Shown here piece after piece: positions 9,201 to 17,766 of a stretch of 63,912 bases of DNA. The notes below the pieces were generated by a model. It made no database searches. It was not told where the DNA came from and saw only the letters and a program-made list of their open reading frames with translations. The stretch comes from Campylobacteraceae bacterium (GTDB taxonomy: Bacteria > Campylobacterota > Campylobacteria > Campylobacterales > Sulfurovaceae): the NCBI GenBank assembly GCA_027035765.1, contig JALVUD010000045.1:1-63912 (forward strand), given 5' to 3'. The position numbers were made by a program, and so were the translations under genes. Each line of letters opens with the position of its first letter. The first letter of the stretch is position 1.

Positions 9201-9747
9201 AATCAGCGCTTTTGGTCACCTGAAAATCGACCAGTTTTGTCAAATGCGCCCGAACTTTGTATTCTGCATTGTCTTTGTTGGATCGTGAGACACGCAAATA
9301 GTAGGTATTTGAAGCTAATGTTAATGTCTTGTGTGATGTTTTATTGTCCACATCCCAACCTGCATTTGTGCTACAGTCTGAGTTATAGAGTTGAACCCTT
9401 GTTTTTTTATTGTTTCTTTTATTTCGGTCAAAACGAACTTCTGCGGGTTGGAGTAAAACGATTTTATACCAATCTTCATCATTATTGTCCGTAACTGTCC
9501 CATTAACCCATCCTGAGTCAGTTCCATTCATTGTGTCAAGCAACATGTTGGCTTGTGAACAGCTGTTGTTGGGCTCCGTTTCAGCAAATACGGGTGTGCT
9601 AAAGGCAAGCAAAGCGACAATAGAGGTTGTTTGGAATAGAAGAATATGATGACGATGGCCCACACTTCTTTTAAAAAGACAGCGAGTTAGAAAAGTCAGT
9701 GGAAAAAATAAAAAACCGATCAATAACCTTATATTAAATTGCTCCAT
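3211..9747 (-). CDS. giant exported multidomain protein (PPC-like, DUF11, Ig-like repeats, PA14), MshQ/PilY1-like role suspected
   Basis: The protein has 2178 residues. A long N-terminus ends in a signal peptide (about 34-55, cut after PVFA). It is followed by a pre-peptidase C-terminal-like domain starting ETEPNNSC (56-170), a DUF11 domain (about 173-295), two cadherin/Ig-like repeats with the TYTPDxGYxGxDxFxY pattern (300-388, 391-480), a PA14-like domain (about 484-632), two more Ig-like repeats (635-815) and a 1350-residue C-terminal half that I do not recognise. Several later segments are Cys-rich. No LPXTG, autotransporter barrel or C-terminal membrane anchor is seen. The three genes after it are prepilin-like and overlap-coupled, which suggests a pilus-associated adhesin like MshQ or PilY1. 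The RBS is GGAAGAG before the ATG. Confidence 0.7.
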   Translation of the reverse strand: MEQFNIRLLIGFLFFPLTFLTRCLFKRSVGHRHHILLFQTTSIVALLAFSTPVFAETEPNNSCSQANMLLDTMNGTDSGWVNGTVTDNNDEDWYKIVLLQPAEVRFDRNKRNNKKTRVQLYNSDCSTNAGWDVDNKTSHKTLTLASNTYYLRVSRSNKDNAEYKVRAHLTKLVDFQVTKSADSSIKSPGDTVTYTIVVRNNGPKNGKVRITDTLPTGLHFLSVSGCNKNENGIDCSKWLNSGVERTITLNATVANSVQGTLTNTVYINKDNSNNWTRKLFDTNVENNLASAQVTIVPPNTPPTANDVSAQTNTDTPVTIHLDASDPDVGDSIQSYPIVTGPSHGTLSGAEPDITYTPDAGYYGTDTFTYEAIDSHGAVSNTATVTITVNGLPVAQNDATSTNQGTAVSIDVLHNDSDPDGDSLTVTGTSNGPAHGSVTVNGDNTITYTPDFGYTGSDSFDYTISDGHGGTATATVTITVNALTCGSNHGLDGKYFNNTNFSPPVALQRIDPNLDFAWGTSSPGAGVQQDDFSVVWTGDLLVPEDANYIFSVAHDDSLRLYIDGNKIYDGPNWTGGENNFVDTNSLHLTPGCHTIRVELVEGPGDATARLAWRNDHNIPNQTIIPSDYLFTDQNTGPNALDDSYAVNAGSTLSVSAPGLLQNDSGNTLQVTSHTDPAHGTLSINADGGFSYTPDPGYAGSDGFDYTVTDINNATDTAHVSITVNAVDSNQVEAVDDSYSVETGHTISGNVMNNDTGSGIHIISHTDPSKGTLTLNADGSFTYTPDPNKAGDDSFTYTIQGDTGLPDSATVVITITGTVQTSGNFLPFYLINPIRTRNIVGNYKIAGNTMLCLTGKTDGYGGTCQGDNPDYELITSNMHVSKYLDIDDDNNTWNSTSSIIRFPSTFNRLGGVLWAGLFWQGRLSTDKNHPIHYAVPNSNGSGYHFVEIGENSNADIDDIDMAGIGAGHILLKVDNGAYQDADANTLHVYQSSNGKTYDAYADVTPIVQSAIQNDGNHTFTVANLLTMEGRENSPGAYGGWSLVVIYAEDYTQGKARNISIYNGFISIGTHDTPIEISGFKLPTNGPVNASLSVFSGEGEFRYGRNPYNHSSADWMKISDHDGDYDYLPGVPAGDHRPNRDNLFDAILTGIERPHIVKNGQNMFNDQSVNNVGIDVDTFDVSQLMTDYRSDNPNINRVFIKTYSNNDYVTPGMMAFSAQLYQPEVCYDYVVKRNEFLIPSEGREYNSTISNNDEISFTVAIRSMEGDMQLRNTSVAVTLAQDDGNLTANSTKAYYSVTNSNTLLSTPLADMSRLPERPVITIGKGRTKDRGGILSPQERYFTKFYYDYKTANNQPGQSRVAGHFNIEVNATMNFGSGDFWQILRIDRCAQNLTYNPVWYRFNAEKPFTGSVPSDPTQHYSLPTRIAGKDFNYSIASYIKNPQDNDRYTLPAPADGVTVNVEMINIDAFDDNGSYFKCSNPDPTIIVKPGTFVYFTNGQNRKNIMDANDLTNTYAIRSATFRMWLLIDENGTIVSDPTQFHDKTDNAYFEQVYNTYFKNQDTANLCLTACQPPYSYTSPRASKDPSAVGCYACLRDYFAQPYCARDNFAIRPKAIRLSVGDRGPDANLSTVNVAKNDTHPNNDRALSAGYPYAMDLTTVKDDDTLSVGYYTNVYKAADPLTAIPAKKDGSIALEEFTTPGSCAEDSNRSLGITFNNGLASIQLKNENAGQYRIELWDSNWTFVDRAYNNPHKTLFNSSCAGSNSALCNDCVLGSTSDTENGNGKVGCSFGSKIDSGSGNYTDLNLSFRPYKFSLNGLNLHTRPHDANPWIYMNDLNRSKTMAVTVEGNITALGADDTVLTNYTAGCEARDLDLHMGTNSIPDPVLDENNATVPLEQTLYQYISSAATENYSAVIDADQNLTLTKWNFRSGDQNGSAGVTLLLNLKKPYDTPVNVADINFTIAHIYGVNDLSYTNQISNYRPDGNKTIGVNKYFYFAKVAPLIGADGHNEFYENYQTRLRVDVYCDDNATNPICSTLPGLVQPKEEDDISGTGKWYRISAHTQSDGNVTQLSIDNFNNAVTNGATVNPFNNIPLDNNGSSPAITIHYPPIGVSPRPEEVKIWITPQEWLKYNPAIVNPADPHYGEPSFSIFFQNWGLKWKGEGKTGNVIQTEPSTIQNQRINW

Positions 9748-10069
9748 AATTCTCTTCCTTCTTCTTTATGATTTGATTGAGGAAGATTCACTCTTCTCAA
9801 TCTCTCCAGATTCGTATCGGTGACAGCAGCGTGTTTTTAACAATCTCCATCTCCTCGCTTCCCTCACCTCAGGCGAACCTAATACACATTTATCCATTAT
9901 CAAGATATCACAGGTAGGGTTAAGTTAATCTGAATTGGGACTTTCATATGAACAGCTGAAATGGCTTGTATGGAGGTGTTGAGCAATGCAGTGTGACTAT
10001 CTGCGGACAGGGGTCGAATATTCTGGGGCTGGTCAGGAGTGTGAAAATTAATGTGATACAATAGACCTC
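9748..10069. other. 322-bp divergent intergenic region between the giant-protein operon and a prepilin gene
   Basis: This AT-rich gap separates two divergent pilus-type transcription units and presumably holds both promoters. For the plus-strand gene, TACAAT at about 10055-10060 lies just before the ATG. For the minus-strand operon no confident -10/-35 pair stands out. No open frame with an RBS, hairpin or repeat array was found. Confidence 0.4.
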
Positions 10070-10756
10070 ATGGAAAAGAGTAGAGAAAAATCGAGAGCTT
10101 TTACAATGCTGGAGTTGATCTTTGTGATCATCGTAGTGGGAATCCTGGCCGCCCTGGCGATTCCCAGGCTCAAGAGAGATACACAGCAGGAGGCGGTGAC
10201 GAACATCCTGTCGGCGATCCGATTTGCCCGTTATATGGCGATGAACGACAATGTAATCCAGCCGACAAAAAACAAATGGCAGCGGGCTTTCTGGAGGATT
10301 GGTTTCGAGAAATGCAGTGACAACGGAATGTTTTACTATATCGCTTCCGACAAAGACCTGCAGGGGGATATCGATGCCAATGAGACGGTCAATGATCCGG
10401 CCAACGGGAAACCGATGATGGGGAACAACGCTCTGCCGTGTGCCACCCAGATACAAAACGGCAGTTCCCCCAATATCTTCATAACCCGTCACTATAAGAT
10501 CTCGGATCCCAACGGGATCACTTTCGCCGCAGATTGCGGTGGAGCGGCAGGAAAATATATCGGCTTCGACCATCTCGGACGTCCGTATCGTGGTTTCGCA
10601 GGAAATACCGGCAGTGCTACTCCCGACTACTCCACGCTCTTGACACAAGATTGTCATATAGTCATCCATTTCGATGACAACAGTATCTCCGATACCAATA
10701 TAACAATCGAAAAAGCCACCGGTCACGCCTACTGGACGGAACACCCTGAGGCATGA
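10070..10756 (+). CDS. prepilin-type N-terminal cleavage protein (GspH/MshC-like)
   Basis: The 228-residue protein has a short basic leader (MEKSREKSRA) followed by FTMLELIFVIIVVGILAALA, a strong prepilin signal with Glu at +5, although position -1 is Ala and not Gly. The mature part contains Cys pairs and an 'AIRFARYMAMNDN' helix typical of GspH/FimT-like minor pilins. It is transcribed divergently from the giant-protein operon and probably acts with it. The next gene, bamD, is on the same strand but 70 bp away and functionally unrelated. Confidence 0.72.
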   Translation: MEKSREKSRAFTMLELIFVIIVVGILAALAIPRLKRDTQQEAVTNILSAIRFARYMAMNDNVIQPTKNKWQRAFWRIGFEKCSDNGMFYYIASDKDLQGDIDANETVNDPANGKPMMGNNALPCATQIQNGSSPNIFITRHYKISDPNGITFAADCGGAAGKYIGFDHLGRPYRGFAGNTGSATPDYSTLLTQDCHIVIHFDDNSISDTNITIEKATGHAYWTEHPEA

Positions 10757-10826
10757 CTGGGGCAGGGACCTTTCATCCCAAATTCGCTATCATAAGCATT
10801 GAAATTGATGAAGAAGGATTGATGCC

Positions 10827-11480
10827 GTGAAACGATATCTGAAGATGAGTGTGGCAGTATTGTTGGCGGTGGGGCTCACCGGTTGTTTCGGGAGCAAAGA
10901 GGAGAAGAATTACGGCAAGACGGCGCAGGGATGGTATGATGCGATCCAGTACTCCATCGCTCATGATGAGCTGGAGAAGGCCGACAAGCAGTATCTCTCG
11001 CTGCGCAGCGAGCACATGGATTCGGCCCTGCTGCCCACGGCGATGCTGGCTTTGGCCCAGGCGCATATGGCGGATGAAGAGTATCTGCTGGCCAATTACT
11101 ATCTGGACGAGTTTCTCAAGAAGTACGCTTTCGGCGGCTGGGCCGAATATGCCCGCTTTCTCAAACTCAAAGCCTCTTTCCTGGGGATCCACGACATCAA
11201 CAAGGATCAGAAACTGGTCGCCGACACCCTGGCACGCTGTCAGAGCTTCTACGCTTCCCACCGCGGGAGCCGCTACGCTCCGCTGGTGCAGACGATGATT
11301 GTCCGGCTCCAGATGGCCCAGTATCTACTCGATGCCGATATCGCTCGCCTCTACGATCATATCGGCAAGAAAGAGGCCGCAAAAATCTATCGGGAAAAGA
11401 CCAAGAAATTTCTCTACAAGCCCGAACAGATCGAAGGTCCCGAAGGAGGGTTCCTCTCTTCGCTCAACCCTTTCGATTGA
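10827..11480 (+). CDS. bamD: outer membrane assembly lipoprotein BamD
   Basis: The protein has 217 residues and a lipoprotein signal with lipobox LTGC (Cys20). The rest is helical TPR repeats, including the 'ADKQYLSLRSEHMDS' and 'AQAHMADEEYLLANYYLDEFLKKY' regions typical of BamD/ComL. BamD is the essential lipoprotein of the BAM complex, which inserts beta-barrels (LptD, for example) into the outer membrane. The gene precedes lon, a neighbourhood seen in other Campylobacterota. The start ATG is preceded by AAGGA. Confidence 0.85.
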   Translation: MKRYLKMSVAVLLAVGLTGCFGSKEEKNYGKTAQGWYDAIQYSIAHDELEKADKQYLSLRSEHMDSALLPTAMLALAQAHMADEEYLLANYYLDEFLKKYAFGGWAEYARFLKLKASFLGIHDINKDQKLVADTLARCQSFYASHRGSRYAPLVQTMIVRLQMAQYLLDADIARLYDHIGKKEAAKIYREKTKKFLYKPEQIEGPEGGFLSSLNPFD

Positions 11481-11490
11481 TTTGAAAACT

Positions 11491-11576
11491 CCCGTCATTC
11501 CGGACTCGATCCGGAATCCAGGGCCTGGAACGCCAGCAAATCTGTGGATCCTGAATCGAGTTCAGGATGACGGAAC
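11491..11576. repeat. dispersed-type palindromic element between bamD and lon
   Basis: The arms CCGTCAT (11492-11498) and ATGACGG form an outer inverted repeat. Inside it are two hairpins, TTCCGGA/TCCGGAA with a CTCGA loop and CCTGAA/TTCAGG with a TCGAG loop; the loops are complementary to each other. The sequence resembles the CGTCATTCC...GGAATCC type of intergenic repeat found in many proteobacterial genomes. It may also end the bamD transcript, although no T-run follows. Confidence 0.6.
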
Positions 11577-11613
11577 GGCACAGGCACCGAGCTTTTTCTA
11601 TCAGTGTTTCCCC

Positions 11614-11642
11614 TTGACAAAATTCCCCTTTTGCAGTATATT
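11614..11642 (+). promoter_or_regulatory. sigma-70 promoter of lon
   Basis: TTGACA at 11614-11619 and TATATT at 11637-11642 are separated by exactly 17 bp. This is an unusually good -35 for this genome. Transcription would start near 11650, about 43 bases before the lon ATG. No heat-shock HrcA/CIRCE-like operator is visible. Confidence 0.75.
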
Positions 11643-11692
11643 CTTAAAGAAAATTTAAGACTTTATAAGCAAAGACTCAAAAGGATTTAACA

Positions 11693-14110
11693 ATGCAGCT
11701 CAGTGATTATGACAAATTTCCGACCGTCCTCCCCATCGTCGCGGAAGACGAACTCTTTTTCTACCCCTTTATGATCAGCCCCATCTTTCTCAGCTCCCAG
11801 CCCGACATCGATGCGGCCACGGCGGCTATGGAGAACAACTCCCTCCTCTTCGTCGCGACCACCCGGCCTGGGCATGAAGGGGAGCGCAGTATCGAGGCAA
11901 TCTACCCCGTGGGGGTCGTCGGCAGCATCATGCGCAAGGTCCACATGCCCGACGGGCGGGTCAAGATCCTCTTCCAGGGACTGGCAAGAGGACGTATCCT
12001 GGAGCCCGTGGAAGGCGAACCCCTCCAGGCGAAGATCGGTATCGTCGAGAACGACAGCTACAACCGTCTCAAAGTCGACGCCATGCTCAATATGCTCCGG
12101 GAGAAGATCCGGCAACTCAGCCAGCTCAACAGCTCCATCCCCGCCGACCTGGTCAAGACTATCGAAGAGAACGACGAGCCTCACCGCATCGCCGACCTGG
12201 TCTCCTCCATGCTCCCGCTCAAGAAGGAGAAGGCCTACGAGCTCTATACCATGGAGAATATAGAACAGCGGCTTCTGGGGATCATCGATATCATCGTCGG
12301 ACAGATCGAAGCCCTGAAGGTCCAGCGGGAGATCAGTTCCAAAGTGCACAACAAGATCGAGCAAACCAATAAGGAGTATTTCCTCAAAGAGCAGCTCAAA
12401 GAGATCCAGAAGGAGCTGGGGGTTGATACTCAGCGTGAGGAGGAGATCGCTGCATTCCGGGAGAAGCTCGAAGAGATCAAACCCTATCTCGAAGAGGACG
12501 CCTACAAGGAGATCAAGAAGCAGCTCGACCGCCTGGCGAGGATGCATCCCGACAGTGCCGACGCGGTGGTGCTGCAGAACTATCTGGAGTGGGTCTTCGA
12601 GATGCCCTTCGGGAAGTTCTCCAAAGGCCATCTGGACGTGAAGAAGGTCGCCGAAGAACTCGACAAGGACCACTACTCTCTCGAAAAGCCCAAAGAGCGG
12701 ATCGTGGAGTACTTCTCGGTCAAGGAGCTGGCCCAGCTGCGGGGCAAGAAGGAGACCGAGAGCAAAGGGGTGATCCTCTGCTTCGCCGGACCTCCGGGTG
12801 TGGGAAAGACCTCCCTGGCCAACTCCATCGCCAAAGCGCTGGACCGGCCGCTGGTGAGGATCGCCCTGGGAGGTCTGGAGGATGTGAACGAACTGCGGGG
12901 TCACCGCCGCACCTATGTCGGCGCCATGCCCGGACGGATCGTCCAGGGGCTCATCGAGGCCAAGACCATGGATCCGGTGATGGTTCTGGACGAGATCGAC
13001 AAGGTCGGGCGGACCCATCGGGGGGATCCCACCTCGGCGCTGCTGGAGATCCTGGACCCTGAGCAGAACACCCACTACCGGGACTACTATCTCAACTTCC
13101 ATATCGATCTGAGCAAAGTGGTCTTTATCGCTACGGCCAACGAGCTGGGCTACATCCCCGCTCCGCTGCGGGACCGGATGGAGATCATCATCGTTAACAG
13201 CTACACACCCGAAGAGAAGTTCGAGATCGCCCGGCGCTACCTGATCCCCCAGGAGCTCAAAAAGCACGCCCTGCGCCCCGATGAGTTCAGCATCTCCAAA
13301 AAGGCGCTGCGGCTGCTCATCGACGAATATACCCGGGAGCCGGGAGTCCGGAACCTGCGCCGCAAGATCGCGACCCTGATGCGCAAAGCCGCCCGAATGA
13401 TTCTGGAGGATCCCAAGATCGACCATATCCGCATCAATGCCAAGAACCTGCCAAAATTTGCCGGGAAGAAGGTCTTCGAATTCTCCGTCATCGACGAAGC
13501 CCCACAGGTCGGGGTGGTCAACGGACTCGCCTGGACGGCTGTCGGCGGGGATGTCCTGACCGTGGAGGCGATCAAGATCAAAGGCAAAGGGATGATGCAG
13601 CTCACCGGCAGCCTGGGCGACGTGATGAAGGAGTCGGCCCGGATCGCTCACAGTGTCGTGAAAATCCTTATCGACGAAGGCAAGGTGAAGGTCCCCCGTC
13701 AGATCATCCCCCAAACTGCCAAGGAGAAGGAGGAGGGGCGCTTGCCTGATGCCAGTGAGATCTACAAACGCTATGATCTGCACCTGCACGTTCCCGAAGG
13801 CGCCACGCCCAAAGACGGTCCCAGCGCCGGAATTACCATGGCCACCGCCATTGCCTCAATCTACAGTGAGCGCAAAGTGGACAACAAAGTGGCCATGACC
13901 GGCGAGCTGACCCTGACGGGCAAAGTCCTTCCTATTGGGGGGCTCAAAGAGAAGCTTATCGCCGCTTACAAAGCGGGCGTCACCAAAGCACTGATCCCGG
14001 AAAAGAACTATGAAAGGGATCTGGAAGATCTCCCCAAAGAGGTCCTGGACCATGTCAAAATTTTGCCGGTGAGTTCCATCGAAGAGGTGCTCAAAGAGGC
14101 GCTGCTCTGA
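11693..14110 (+). CDS. lon: ATP-dependent protease Lon
   Basis: The 805-residue protein has the full LonA layout: N-terminal substrate-binding domain (about 1-205), coiled coil, AAA+ module with Walker A GPPGVGKT at 366-373 and Walker B VMVLDEID, and a C-terminal peptidase domain. The catalytic dyad is Ser711 (in KDGPSAG) and Lys754 (in GGLKEK), 43 residues apart as in E. coli Lon. Lon degrades damaged and regulatory proteins in the cytoplasm. The RBS AAAGGA precedes the ATG, and the gene has its own promoter at 11614-11642. Confidence 0.97.
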   Translation: MQLSDYDKFPTVLPIVAEDELFFYPFMISPIFLSSQPDIDAATAAMENNSLLFVATTRPGHEGERSIEAIYPVGVVGSIMRKVHMPDGRVKILFQGLARGRILEPVEGEPLQAKIGIVENDSYNRLKVDAMLNMLREKIRQLSQLNSSIPADLVKTIEENDEPHRIADLVSSMLPLKKEKAYELYTMENIEQRLLGIIDIIVGQIEALKVQREISSKVHNKIEQTNKEYFLKEQLKEIQKELGVDTQREEEIAAFREKLEEIKPYLEEDAYKEIKKQLDRLARMHPDSADAVVLQNYLEWVFEMPFGKFSKGHLDVKKVAEELDKDHYSLEKPKERIVEYFSVKELAQLRGKKETESKGVILCFAGPPGVGKTSLANSIAKALDRPLVRIALGGLEDVNELRGHRRTYVGAMPGRIVQGLIEAKTMDPVMVLDEIDKVGRTHRGDPTSALLEILDPEQNTHYRDYYLNFHIDLSKVVFIATANELGYIPAPLRDRMEIIIVNSYTPEEKFEIARRYLIPQELKKHALRPDEFSISKKALRLLIDEYTREPGVRNLRRKIATLMRKAARMILEDPKIDHIRINAKNLPKFAGKKVFEFSVIDEAPQVGVVNGLAWTAVGGDVLTVEAIKIKGKGMMQLTGSLGDVMKESARIAHSVVKILIDEGKVKVPRQIIPQTAKEKEEGRLPDASEIYKRYDLHLHVPEGATPKDGPSAGITMATAIASIYSERKVDNKVAMTGELTLTGKVLPIGGLKEKLIAAYKAGVTKALIPEKNYERDLEDLPKEVLDHVKILPVSSIEEVLKEALL

Positions 14111-14129
14111 CGAGCTGTGTTGATGGCGG

Positions 14130-14147
14130 GTGGGGCGGAAACCCCAC
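14130..14147 (+). terminator. hairpin after lon
   Basis: GTGGGG (14130-14135) and CCCCAC (14142-14147) form a stable stem with a CGGAAA loop 20 bases after the lon stop. There is no T-run, so the terminator call is tentative. The gap separates convergent genes. Confidence 0.45.
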
Positions 14148-14176
14148 ATAAAAGCGTTGCAGATGAGTGAAACAGA

Positions 14177-14560
14177 TCAGGAGTCGAGGGTCTGGGTCCA
14201 GTAACGGATCCGGTTGATGAGATCCTCTTCGGCGATGGGTTTGATGATAAAGTCCTCGGCACCCAGGTCGAAAACGGTACTCTTCTGCGTATCATCGGTG
14301 GAGAGGACGATCACGGGGATCTTGCTGTTTTCCGGATCGGAACGGAAAATCTTGAGAAACTCTTTGCCGTCGAGAACCGGCATGAGGATATCCAGGAGGA
14401 TCAGATCGATATCGGGATTTTCCCTGACAGCTTGAAGGGCATCGGAACCGTTCTCGGCCTCGACGACCTGGGAGATCAGATCGGGATGCCGTTTCAGAAG
14501 AGCCTGGATCAGTTTACGATTGATGAAGTCGTCGTCGACGACCAGTACTTTCAGAGCCAT
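14177..14560 (-). CDS. single-domain response regulator (CheY-like)
   Basis: The 127-residue receiver domain has no output domain. It has the acidic pair Asp9/Asp10, phospho-acceptor Asp57 (LLDILMP), Ser87/Thr88 and Lys107 (IIKPI). Its ATG overlaps the TAA of the upstream hybrid kinase (TAATG at 14560), so the two are translated together. It is likely the diffusible end point of the phosphorelay formed by the PAS, Hpt and kinase proteins encoded just upstream. Confidence 0.88.
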   Translation of the reverse strand: MALKVLVVDDDFINRKLIQALLKRHPDLISQVVEAENGSDALQAVRENPDIDLILLDILMPVLDGKEFLKIFRSDPENSKIPVIVLSTDDTQKSTVFDLGAEDFIIKPIAEEDLINRIRYWTQTLDS

Positions 14561-17500
14561 TATCTACCTCTCTCTTGGATGAATTTCTTGAAATTCTCTC
14601 GGGTCATCTTTTCGGTATAGACGACATAGTTGACTCCTGCAAGCTGTTCCGGATGTTCGGGGGTACTGGTAAAGACAACGAGGGTACCGGCATCTCTGAC
14701 CGCTTGCAGCAACGGCCCGTCGAGTACCTTTTCATCGGCGAAGATCATCGAGATCTTGTGGCTCTTCAGGAACTCCAGGGCTTCCTGGGGCGTGCCGGCC
14801 ACCTGATAGGCGTAGCCCAGAGAATCGAGGAGTTTGGCCAGGAGTTTGCGGCTGAAAGGCAGATTCTTGGCGACCAGGATCTCTCCGGGTTCTTCGGTAG
14901 TCGGTTCTTTTCCCGAGATTGCGGCGGTTTCGGGAGCCTGGGGTACCGATTTGCCGGCAGCTGCTGCGGGGGAAAACGGTGCTTCCTCGTTGTCTGTCAC
15001 GATGACCGCTTTGTCCCGGAGAAATTTGTTGAGGATGTAGATCAATTCGGAGATCTCGATGGGTTTGGAGATATATTCGTCCATCCCTTCCGAAAGAAAG
15101 CGCTCTCGGTCTCCTTTGAGCGCATTGGCGGTCAGGGCGACAATGGGAACATGGGGCAGTTCCTCATCCTCTTCGTACTCCAGAATCTCGTGGGTCGCCT
15201 CCACGCCGTCCATGACCGGCATCTGGATATCCATGAAGATGAGGTCGTAATCGTTGCTGCGTCGCATCTCAAAGGCTTCCAGGCCGTTGTTGGCGATCTC
15301 CACCTCAAGCCCCAGTCCTTCCAGGATATTTTTGACCAGTTTCTGATTGATGATGTTGTCTTCGACTACCAGAACGCGTCCGTGGTAGCGGGTGTGGACT
15401 CTGGGAGCGGTCCCTCCCTTCTGTTCTGCAGTTTCATGACGGGCGACGGTTCGGAGCATCCCCAGCACTTTGGTAAATGTAGCAGGTTTGAAGATAATAT
15501 TTTCGTTGGGAAGTTGATACTGCTCCAGCTCATTGCGGGAGGTGACACGTGCGATAAGGTAAAGATCCTCTTCGGGGAGATGGTCCAGGGCCTCCCGGAT
15601 CTTCTCAGGTACCCGGTCGTAGTCGAGGAGAATCGCCTGACATTCGGCCTCTTTGAGCATCTCCTGTAGATGAGTAACGGAGTCGAAGTCGAGGAACTTC
15701 ATGCCGAAGTAGGCAGCGTAGCGATCGAGATAGCCGTTGAGCCGGGCAACGCGCTCATCCTGGTACCGACAGATAGTGACGTTGTTGAAGGCGTTGCGGT
15801 AATCCTCTTCCTCCTCCTCGATCTCTTCCAGCGGGAGGGTGAAAGAGAAGGTGCTTCCGACCCCCTCTTCGCTTTCGACATTGAGTTTGCCTCCCATGAT
15901 CTCCACATACTCTTTGGTGATGGTGAGTCCCAACCCGGTGCCGCCGTACTTGCGGGTGATGGAGCTGTCGGCCTGGGTGAAGGGTTCGAAGATTTTCTTC
16001 AACTGGGTCTGAGACATTCCGATCCCGGTATCACTGACCCTGAACTCGATAAGACTGCGATCACCCTGGGTCGCGGCGAGCTTCTGGATCTCGACACTGA
16101 TCTCTCCGCCGGGTTCGGTGAATTTGACGGCGTTGTTGAGGAGATTGGTGAGGATCTCCTTGATCTTGGTCGGATCCCCTTTGAGGCGGGGACTGATCTC
16201 CGGATCGATAAAGTAGTAGAGCTCGATATCTTTCTCGGCGGTGATCACTCCGAAATTGTCTACGGTGTTGTCGAACTCGTGGTGGGTATCGAAGGCGATA
16301 TGTTCTACCTCGACTTTGTTACTCTCTATCTTAGAGAGGTCGAGAATGTTATTGATGATTCCCAGAAGGTTCTGGGAGCTCTTTTCAATGATATTGGTAA
16401 ATTCCCGCTGCTCGTCGTTGAGGTCGGTACTCTTGAGAAGCTCGGTAAAACCGATAATCCCGTTCATCGGGGTGCGGATTTCGTGGGACATATTGGCCAG
16501 AAAGAGAGATTTGGCCTCGTTCTCTTCGATAGCGGTGAGACGATCCTGCCGTGCCTGCTGGATCAGGGCTTCCAGGAGCCGGTAGCCTTTTTCTATTCCT
16601 TCCCGGGTGGCGAAGTCGACCCCCTGGAACTCTTGGAGGATCTTTTCATACTCCTCCCCACCGCTGGCAAACTCCTCCGCAGCGTTCTGAAGGCTGTGCT
16701 CCAGACCCCGGAGGTTGGTCTCTACGTCCCGCAGCGCATGATAGCCCACGGAAAGGAGGATCAGTGCCAGGAGGATAAAGAGGGCGGCCAGTCCCATCAG
16801 GAGGTACTGACGCTGCAGATAGGCCGCCGTGTGTTCCTGGCCGATTTGGGCATACCGCCCGGCCAGAGCTTGATAGAGGGCAATGCGTTCAGTCTGAAGT
16901 GTGAACCATTTGGCCGCATCGACATTGTAGTTCCCGGTGGAGCTTTTGGCCAGGATGGCAGCAGCAAGGGTTTGCACCTCTTGCAGGATCTTTTTCGCTT
17001 TGGGAGCGTCAAAGAGTTTTTCCGCCTCTTTTTTGAGACGACTATCGGTGGCCAGTTCAGGCTGAAAACGGGCAGCTCCGCCACGGTATTCTTCCCAGAG
17101 CTGGAGAACTTGGGCGCTCATGGGTTTGTGAGCCTGAAGATGATAGGCGGCCAGATCCCGGCTCAGACCGGTGTCTTCTTCGCTGCCATAAACCTGGCGA
17201 AGCAGCAGGGAGAGTGAAGCGAGGGAGGTGTCGGGAGCATGGGATGTCACCTGGGAGAGTCCGGAGAGGATCGGAGTATCCAGCTCTTTGCGGAAACGTT
17301 CCAGGAGATCTATGGCCGTGATCTCCTCCTGCTTGTCGACCTCTTTGCGCAAAGCATCGAGCTTTTTGAAGCTCTCATGGATTTGCCGGTATCGAGTACT
17401 GTCGAGAGAGCCTGCTTTCGTGGCACCGGGCAGGAAGCTGAGCAGAACTTGGTGTTGGGGGACCAGACGGAGCGCGACAGTTTCGAGGGCTTTATCCGTG

Positions 17501-17751
17501 GCACTGCGCTGCTTCTGAAGAAGCTGATGGTACCGCTTGTCTTTGGAAGCGAGGAAAAGGAGACTGAGTCCCCGCTCTTTCCCGGTTTCGATCAGAGCTT
17601 TTTCCAGATAGCTGTTATTGCTGAGAGCGGTTCGATAGGCTCCCGCTTTTTCAACATTCAGATAAAACGTATAGAGGAAATAGAGAGATGCCAGCAGGAG
17701 AACCGCGGAAGGGACGATTCCGATCAGCTTCAGTTTATTGGTGATTTTCAT
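14560..17751 (-). CDS. NIT-domain hybrid sensor histidine kinase
   Basis: The protein has 1063 residues. One membrane segment lies near 12-30, then a periplasmic helical region with the NIT (nitrate/nitrite-sensing-like) pattern '[20 protein letters not shown]' and a later QRSATDKA, a second membrane segment near 312-335, HisKA with His423 (MSHEIRTP), HATPase_c, a degenerate receiver, a canonical receiver with Asp841 (FMDIQMP) and a final degenerate receiver (FADEK). The ligand is unknown. It lies between the Hpt gene (15-bp gap) and the response regulator (overlap), so phosphate probably passes kinase to receiver to Hpt to CheY-like protein. Confidence 0.85.
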   Translation of the reverse strand: MKITNKLKLIGIVPSAVLLLASLYFLYTFYLNVEKAGAYRTALSNNSYLEKALIETGKERGLSLLFLASKDKRYHQLLQKQRSATDKALETVALRLVPQHQVLLSFLPGATKAGSLDSTRYRQIHESFKKLDALRKEVDKQEEITAIDLLERFRKELDTPILSGLSQVTSHAPDTSLASLSLLLRQVYGSEEDTGLSRDLAAYHLQAHKPMSAQVLQLWEEYRGGAARFQPELATDSRLKKEAEKLFDAPKAKKILQEVQTLAAAILAKSSTGNYNVDAAKWFTLQTERIALYQALAGRYAQIGQEHTAAYLQRQYLLMGLAALFILLALILLSVGYHALRDVETNLRGLEHSLQNAAEEFASGGEEYEKILQEFQGVDFATREGIEKGYRLLEALIQQARQDRLTAIEENEAKSLFLANMSHEIRTPMNGIIGFTELLKSTDLNDEQREFTNIIEKSSQNLLGIINNILDLSKIESNKVEVEHIAFDTHHEFDNTVDNFGVITAEKDIELYYFIDPEISPRLKGDPTKIKEILTNLLNNAVKFTEPGGEISVEIQKLAATQGDRSLIEFRVSDTGIGMSQTQLKKIFEPFTQADSSITRKYGGTGLGLTITKEYVEIMGGKLNVESEEGVGSTFSFTLPLEEIEEEEEDYRNAFNNVTICRYQDERVARLNGYLDRYAAYFGMKFLDFDSVTHLQEMLKEAECQAILLDYDRVPEKIREALDHLPEEDLYLIARVTSRNELEQYQLPNENIIFKPATFTKVLGMLRTVARHETAEQKGGTAPRVHTRYHGRVLVVEDNIINQKLVKNILEGLGLEVEIANNGLEAFEMRRSNDYDLIFMDIQMPVMDGVEATHEILEYEEDEELPHVPIVALTANALKGDRERFLSEGMDEYISKPIEISELIYILNKFLRDKAVIVTDNEEAPFSPAAAAGKSVPQAPETAAISGKEPTTEEPGEILVAKNLPFSRKLLAKLLDSLGYAYQVAGTPQEALEFLKSHKISMIFADEKVLDGPLLQAVRDAGTLVVFTSTPEHPEQLAGVNYVVYTEKMTRENFKKFIQERGR

Positions 17752-17766
17752 GGATTCTGTGCTCCT

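Noticed and set aside
11687-13789. A 700-codon open frame antisense to lon
   Set aside because: It is the complement of a clear Lon gene with intact Walker and Ser-Lys motifs. It has no RBS and reads as low-complexity Leu/Asp/His-rich protein. Such frames are produced by the codon bias of this genome.
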